Source: Paraburkholderia oxyphila NBRC 105797
GTDB taxonomy: Bacteria > Pseudomonadota > Gammaproteobacteria > Burkholderiales > Burkholderiaceae
Direction: 5' to 3'
Length of the DNA: 53,982 bases
Assembly: GCF_000685075.1 (NCBI RefSeq)
Contig: NZ_BAYD01000066.1
Location: forward strand, 1 to 53,982
Position 1 is the stretch's first letter. Each line of letters begins with the position of its first letter. The notes under the pieces are model-generated. The model searched no databases. It had not been told where the DNA came from and was given only the letters and a program-made list of their open reading frames with translations. The position numbers and the translations under genes were made by a program. Below are positions 51,803-53,982 of the stretch, piece after piece.

Positions 51803-53227
51803 TCAGTAGGGCACGACAACCAGGCGCGTCTGCGTGAACGCGAGCATGCCGTGCTGGCCATCGTCGCCGCCGATGCCCGAGCGCTTCCAGCCGCCGTGGT
51901 GGCCTTGATAGGGATCGTCGGGAATACGGTTCACGTAGCACTCGCCCGCCTCGATCTCGTTGGCGACGCGCATGATCGTGCGGTGGTTCTCGCTGTAGAT
52001 CATCGAGGCAAGGCCGAACTGGTGATCGTTTGCCATGTCCAGCGCCTCATCGAGCGTCTGATAGGTCACGACACCCAGTACCGGGCCGAACGTTTCTTCC
52101 TGGACGATCTCCATGTCCTGCCGGCATCCGGTGAGGAGCGTGGGCGGATAGAAGAAGCCCTTGCCTTCCGGAATCGCGCCACCGCACTCGAGCACCGCGC
52201 CGTCGTCGATCGCGCGCTCCACCATCTGGTGAATATGCAGGCGTGCGTTGTCGTGGATCAGCGGCCCCATCCAGTCGTGGTTCTTGCTGCGATCGCCCCA
52301 TTGGCGCTCGCGCATGCGGTTGCGCAGCAGGCCGATGAGCCTCGATGCGACTTCCTCGTGCACGTAAACACGCTCGACCGCGGTGCAAAGCTGGCCGCAG
52401 TTGGTGGTCTTGGAGCGCACGATATCGGCGGCCGCCTGCTCGAGATTCGCGTCGGGCTCGATGATCGCGGGTGTCTTGCCGCCGAGTTCGAGCGCCACCT
52501 TCGCGATATTGACCTGCGAATATTCAAGAACCTTGCGGCCGGCGCCGACGCTCCCCGTCAACGTGATCATGCCCACGCTCGGGTGCGTACAGATCTGTTC
52601 CGCCACGACATGGCTCATCGCCATGATATTGATGACGCCGGCCGGGACGTTCGCGTCCTGCACGGCGCGGGCAATCTCCAGCGCCGAGCACGGCGTGTAG
52701 CTGCTCGGCCGGACGACCACCGTGTTGCCCGTGATGAGCGCCGGCGCGAGCTTGCGCATCAGCGTATAGACGGGGGAATTGAACGGAATCAGGCAGACCA
52801 CGACGCCGATCGGCTCGCGAAACAACATCAGGTTCTCATTGACGTTGTCGCTCGGGATGATCTCGCCCGTGATGCGGCGCGCCCACTCCGCGTGATAGCG
52901 CGTGACTTCGGCCGCGTACAGCACTTCGGCGCGTGCGTGCTGGGGGCTCTTGCCGGACTCGAGCGCGAGCGCCTGGCCGATGCTGTCGGCGCGGGCAACC
53001 AGCGCGTCGGCCAGCCGGTACAGGACTTTCGCGCGCTCGACGGCAGGCATGCGCCGCCACTTTCTCTGTGCGGCGGCAGCGGACTGAACGGCCAGATCCG
53101 CGCCTTCGGGACTCGCGCTGTCGACGGCGGCAACGATGTCCCCGGTTGCGGGATTGAAGACCTCGATGGAAGGCACTCGGGCCGAATCGTTGAAGTGGTT
53201 GTCGGCAAAATTCTGGTAATGGCGCAA
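51803..53227 (-). CDS. NAD-dependent aldehyde dehydrogenase (lactaldehyde/glycolaldehyde type)
   Basis: Aldehyde dehydrogenase of 474 residues. The catalytic base is in LELGGKTPAI near 250 and the nucleophile Cys in NCGQLCTAVERV near 283; NP-x-G and the C-terminal SGIGGDDG are intact. No ATG is available at the conserved start, so TTG 53227 is chosen: GAGGA lies eight bases before it and the protein then begins at the family-like RHYQNFADNHF. A TTG further out (53308) falls inside the promoter and is less likely. It resembles AldA and would oxidise an aldehyde released by the pathway. Confidence 0.87.
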   Translation of the reverse strand: MRHYQNFADNHFNDSARVPSIEVFNPATGDIVAAVDSASPEGADLAVQSAAAAQRKWRRMPAVERAKVLYRLADALVARADSIGQALALESGKSPQHARAEVLYAAEVTRYHAEWARRITGEIIPSDNVNENLMLFREPIGVVVCLIPFNSPVYTLMRKLAPALITGNTVVVRPSSYTPCSALEIARAVQDANVPAGVINIMAMSHVVAEQICTHPSVGMITLTGSVGAGRKVLEYSQVNIAKVALELGGKTPAIIEPDANLEQAAADIVRSKTTNCGQLCTAVERVYVHEEVASRLIGLLRNRMRERQWGDRSKNHDWMGPLIHDNARLHIHQMVERAIDDGAVLECGGAIPEGKGFFYPPTLLTGCRQDMEIVQEETFGPVLGVVTYQTLDEALDMANDHQFGLASMIYSENHRTIMRVANEIEAGECYVNRIPDDPYQGHHGGWKRSGIGGDDGQHGMLAFTQTRLVVVPY

Positions 53228-53248
53228 GTTGACATCCTCGTTCGTTGA

Positions 53249-53281
53249 AGTCCCCGCGGACTTGCAGAGTTCACGGGGACT
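53249..53281. promoter_or_regulatory. Inverted repeat at the ALDH transcript start
   Basis: AGTCCCC and GGGGACT are perfect 7-bp arms 19 bp apart, covering the expected start point and part of the -10. It could be an operator or a 5' hairpin. Confidence 0.4.
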
Positions 53282-53308
53282 ATACGAGCGCGCTTCGCGG
53301 AAGGTCAA
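53279..53308 (-). promoter_or_regulatory. Sigma-70-type promoter of the ALDH operon
   Basis: On the - strand, TTGACC (53303-53308) and TATAGT (53279-53284) are 18 bp apart, giving a start near 53272 and a leader of about 45 bases. Confidence 0.7.
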
Positions 53309-53331
53309 TTAATTCCCATACACCAGAGTTT

Positions 53332-53349
53332 TTTTCCATATATGGAAAA
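53332..53349. promoter_or_regulatory. Perfect 18-bp palindrome, likely IclR-type operator
   Basis: TTTTCCATATATGGAAAA lies 24 bp upstream of the -35 of the aldehyde dehydrogenase promoter. TTCC...GGAA palindromes are typical of IclR-family sites, and an IclR gene closes this catabolic region. Confidence 0.6.
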
Positions 53350-53411
53350 CGCCCGATCCGAACGCAATTTTTCGAGAAAGGAAGCCGATAGCGTCTTGGC
53401 CGTCGCCGCTC

Positions 53412-53549
53412 AAACCCCTTCACGCCGGCAACCGAGCTGGTGAGGACGATGCTCGCGCCCGCGCGCATCAGCGGCAGCGCCTTTTGCACAGTAAAAATCA
53501 ACCCGCGCATGTTCACATTGAACGTCACGTCGTAGTGCTCGGGCGACAT
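53412..53549 (-). pseudogene. Internal fragment of an SDR gene
   Basis: The leftward frame reads MSPEHYDVTFNVNMRGLIFT, then VQKALPLMRAGASIVLTSSV and AGVKGF. This is the helix-4/strand-5 region of a short-chain dehydrogenase. The cofactor-binding half, the YxxxK part and the C-terminus are missing; after GF the frame runs into unrelated sequence. The break at 53549 coincides with the start of another broken gene. Confidence 0.65.
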
Positions 53550-53551
53550 GG

Positions 53552-53728
53552 AAGAACGATCTGCCTGCGTTCAAAGGCGACCCGGGCTGGACCCTGCCGA
53601 TGCCGGCGCGATATGTCATCGGTATGGATGGCGTCGTTGCGTATTCGGAAGTCAATCCTGACTATACGCAGCGGCCTGATCCTTCGGAGATGATTCCGGT
53701 GTTGCAGAGGCTGGCATTGGCTGCCTGA
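53552..53728 (+). pseudogene. C-terminal fragment of a peroxiredoxin-like (AhpC/TSA) gene
   Basis: The rightward frame reads WKNDLPAFKGDPGWTLPMPA, then RYVIGMDGVVAYSEVNPDYT and QRPDPSEMIPVLQRL, ending in a stop at 53728. This matches the last 60 residues of peroxiredoxin-like proteins. The catalytic N-terminal half is absent, and its left edge abuts the SDR fragment on the other strand, so this is a rearrangement junction. Confidence 0.65.
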
Positions 53729-53939
53729 ACCGCTTGTATCGGTTGTGTCGATTGGCAGAATTTTTCTACTGAGACAGTGCTGTCTGAAGTGTTGCAATTT
53801 TCAAAATCAATTTTATTATTCTTGATTGCGTGCTTCGCACAGTTTTAAAGTTATACGCGATTTTTCTATGATTTGAGATCGTTTTTTAAATTATGGATAA
53901 GTGATCCTGCACTATGCACTATCTTTTTGTGAATTATCG
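53729..53939. other. AT-rich tail, no gene
   Basis: About 210 bp, much richer in A and T than the rest of the window, without a reading frame of note. It leads into the right terminal repeat. Confidence 0.6.
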
Positions 53940-53982
53940 GGTGTTGGCATTTCCTTGTTTTCGCGGCGGGCCGCAAGCGTTG
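53940..53982. repeat. Right copy of inverted terminal palindromic repeat
   Basis: Reverse complement of bases 1-43 with 38 of 43 matches; the outermost 24 bases are identical. See the left copy. Confidence 0.7.

Noticed and set aside
51428..53248. Rightward frame of 606 codons opposite the aldehyde dehydrogenase gene
   Set aside because: Antisense shadow without motifs; it crosses the MFS promoter gap and the whole ALDH gene.

Overview
The window looks like a chromosomal or megaplasmid contig from a high-GC betaproteobacterium of the Burkholderiaceae (Paraburkholderia, Caballeronia or Cupriavidus type). The evidence is the codon use, the MocR, LysR, IclR and MarR regulators, the many peripheral catabolic operons and a Ralstonia/Cupriavidus-type phc quorum-sensing locus. 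No rRNA, tRNA, CRISPR array, phage or intact insertion sequence was found. Both ends carry the same palindromic repeat in inverted orientation, so the window probably ends where an assembly broke at a dispersed repeat.

Region 1 (75-15248) is a ten-gene leftward operon: alpha/beta hydrolase, aryl-CoA ligase, VOC dioxygenase, CoA-type flavin hydroxylase, thioesterase, maleate isomerase, thiolase, a HyuA/HyuB ketone-carboxylase pair and an SDR. Four successive junctions are 4-bp start/stop overlaps. A divergent TetR gene and three copies of one 15-bp operator control it, and a FadL-type outer-membrane channel follows. My reading is an aerobic pathway for an ortho-substituted aryl methyl ketone (2-hydroxy- or 2-aminoacetophenone type): alcohol oxidation, ATP-dependent carboxylation, CoA activation, thiolysis to aryl-CoA, ring hydroxylation, ring cleavage, maleate, fumarate.

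Region 2 (15893-23822) holds phcB-phcS-phcR-phcQ, in which PhcR has lost its kinase half, then an orphan pstS and a MASE1 histidine kinase with a NarL-type regulator. Region 3 (24039-35527) is a mosaic of small genes: zinc ribbon, NUDIX, CHAD, DyP peroxidase, MarR regulator with a paired operator and a small terminated transcript, CLC channel with a membrane partner, small membrane proteins, MocR, an AhpD-like protein, and a ribbon-helix-helix protein with an EQ repeat and an H1-like linker. Several gene remnants lie here.

Region 4 (35549-42926) is a hydroquinone ring-cleavage operon (hapC, hapD, hapE, hapF, a YciI protein and a Rieske ferredoxin) with a LysR regulator and an MFS transporter; the hap and MFS promoters carry the same TTCGCG-N3-CGCGAA site. 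Region 5 (43084-45201) has a remnant, an Old Yellow Enzyme and an SDR. Region 6 (45292-53349) is an IclR-type regulator with a leftward run of aldehyde dehydrogenase, MFS transporter, enolase-superfamily protein, GMC oxidoreductase and porin, probably for a sugar acid or similar hydroxy acid. The right end (53412-53982) is two truncated genes and AT-rich sequence.
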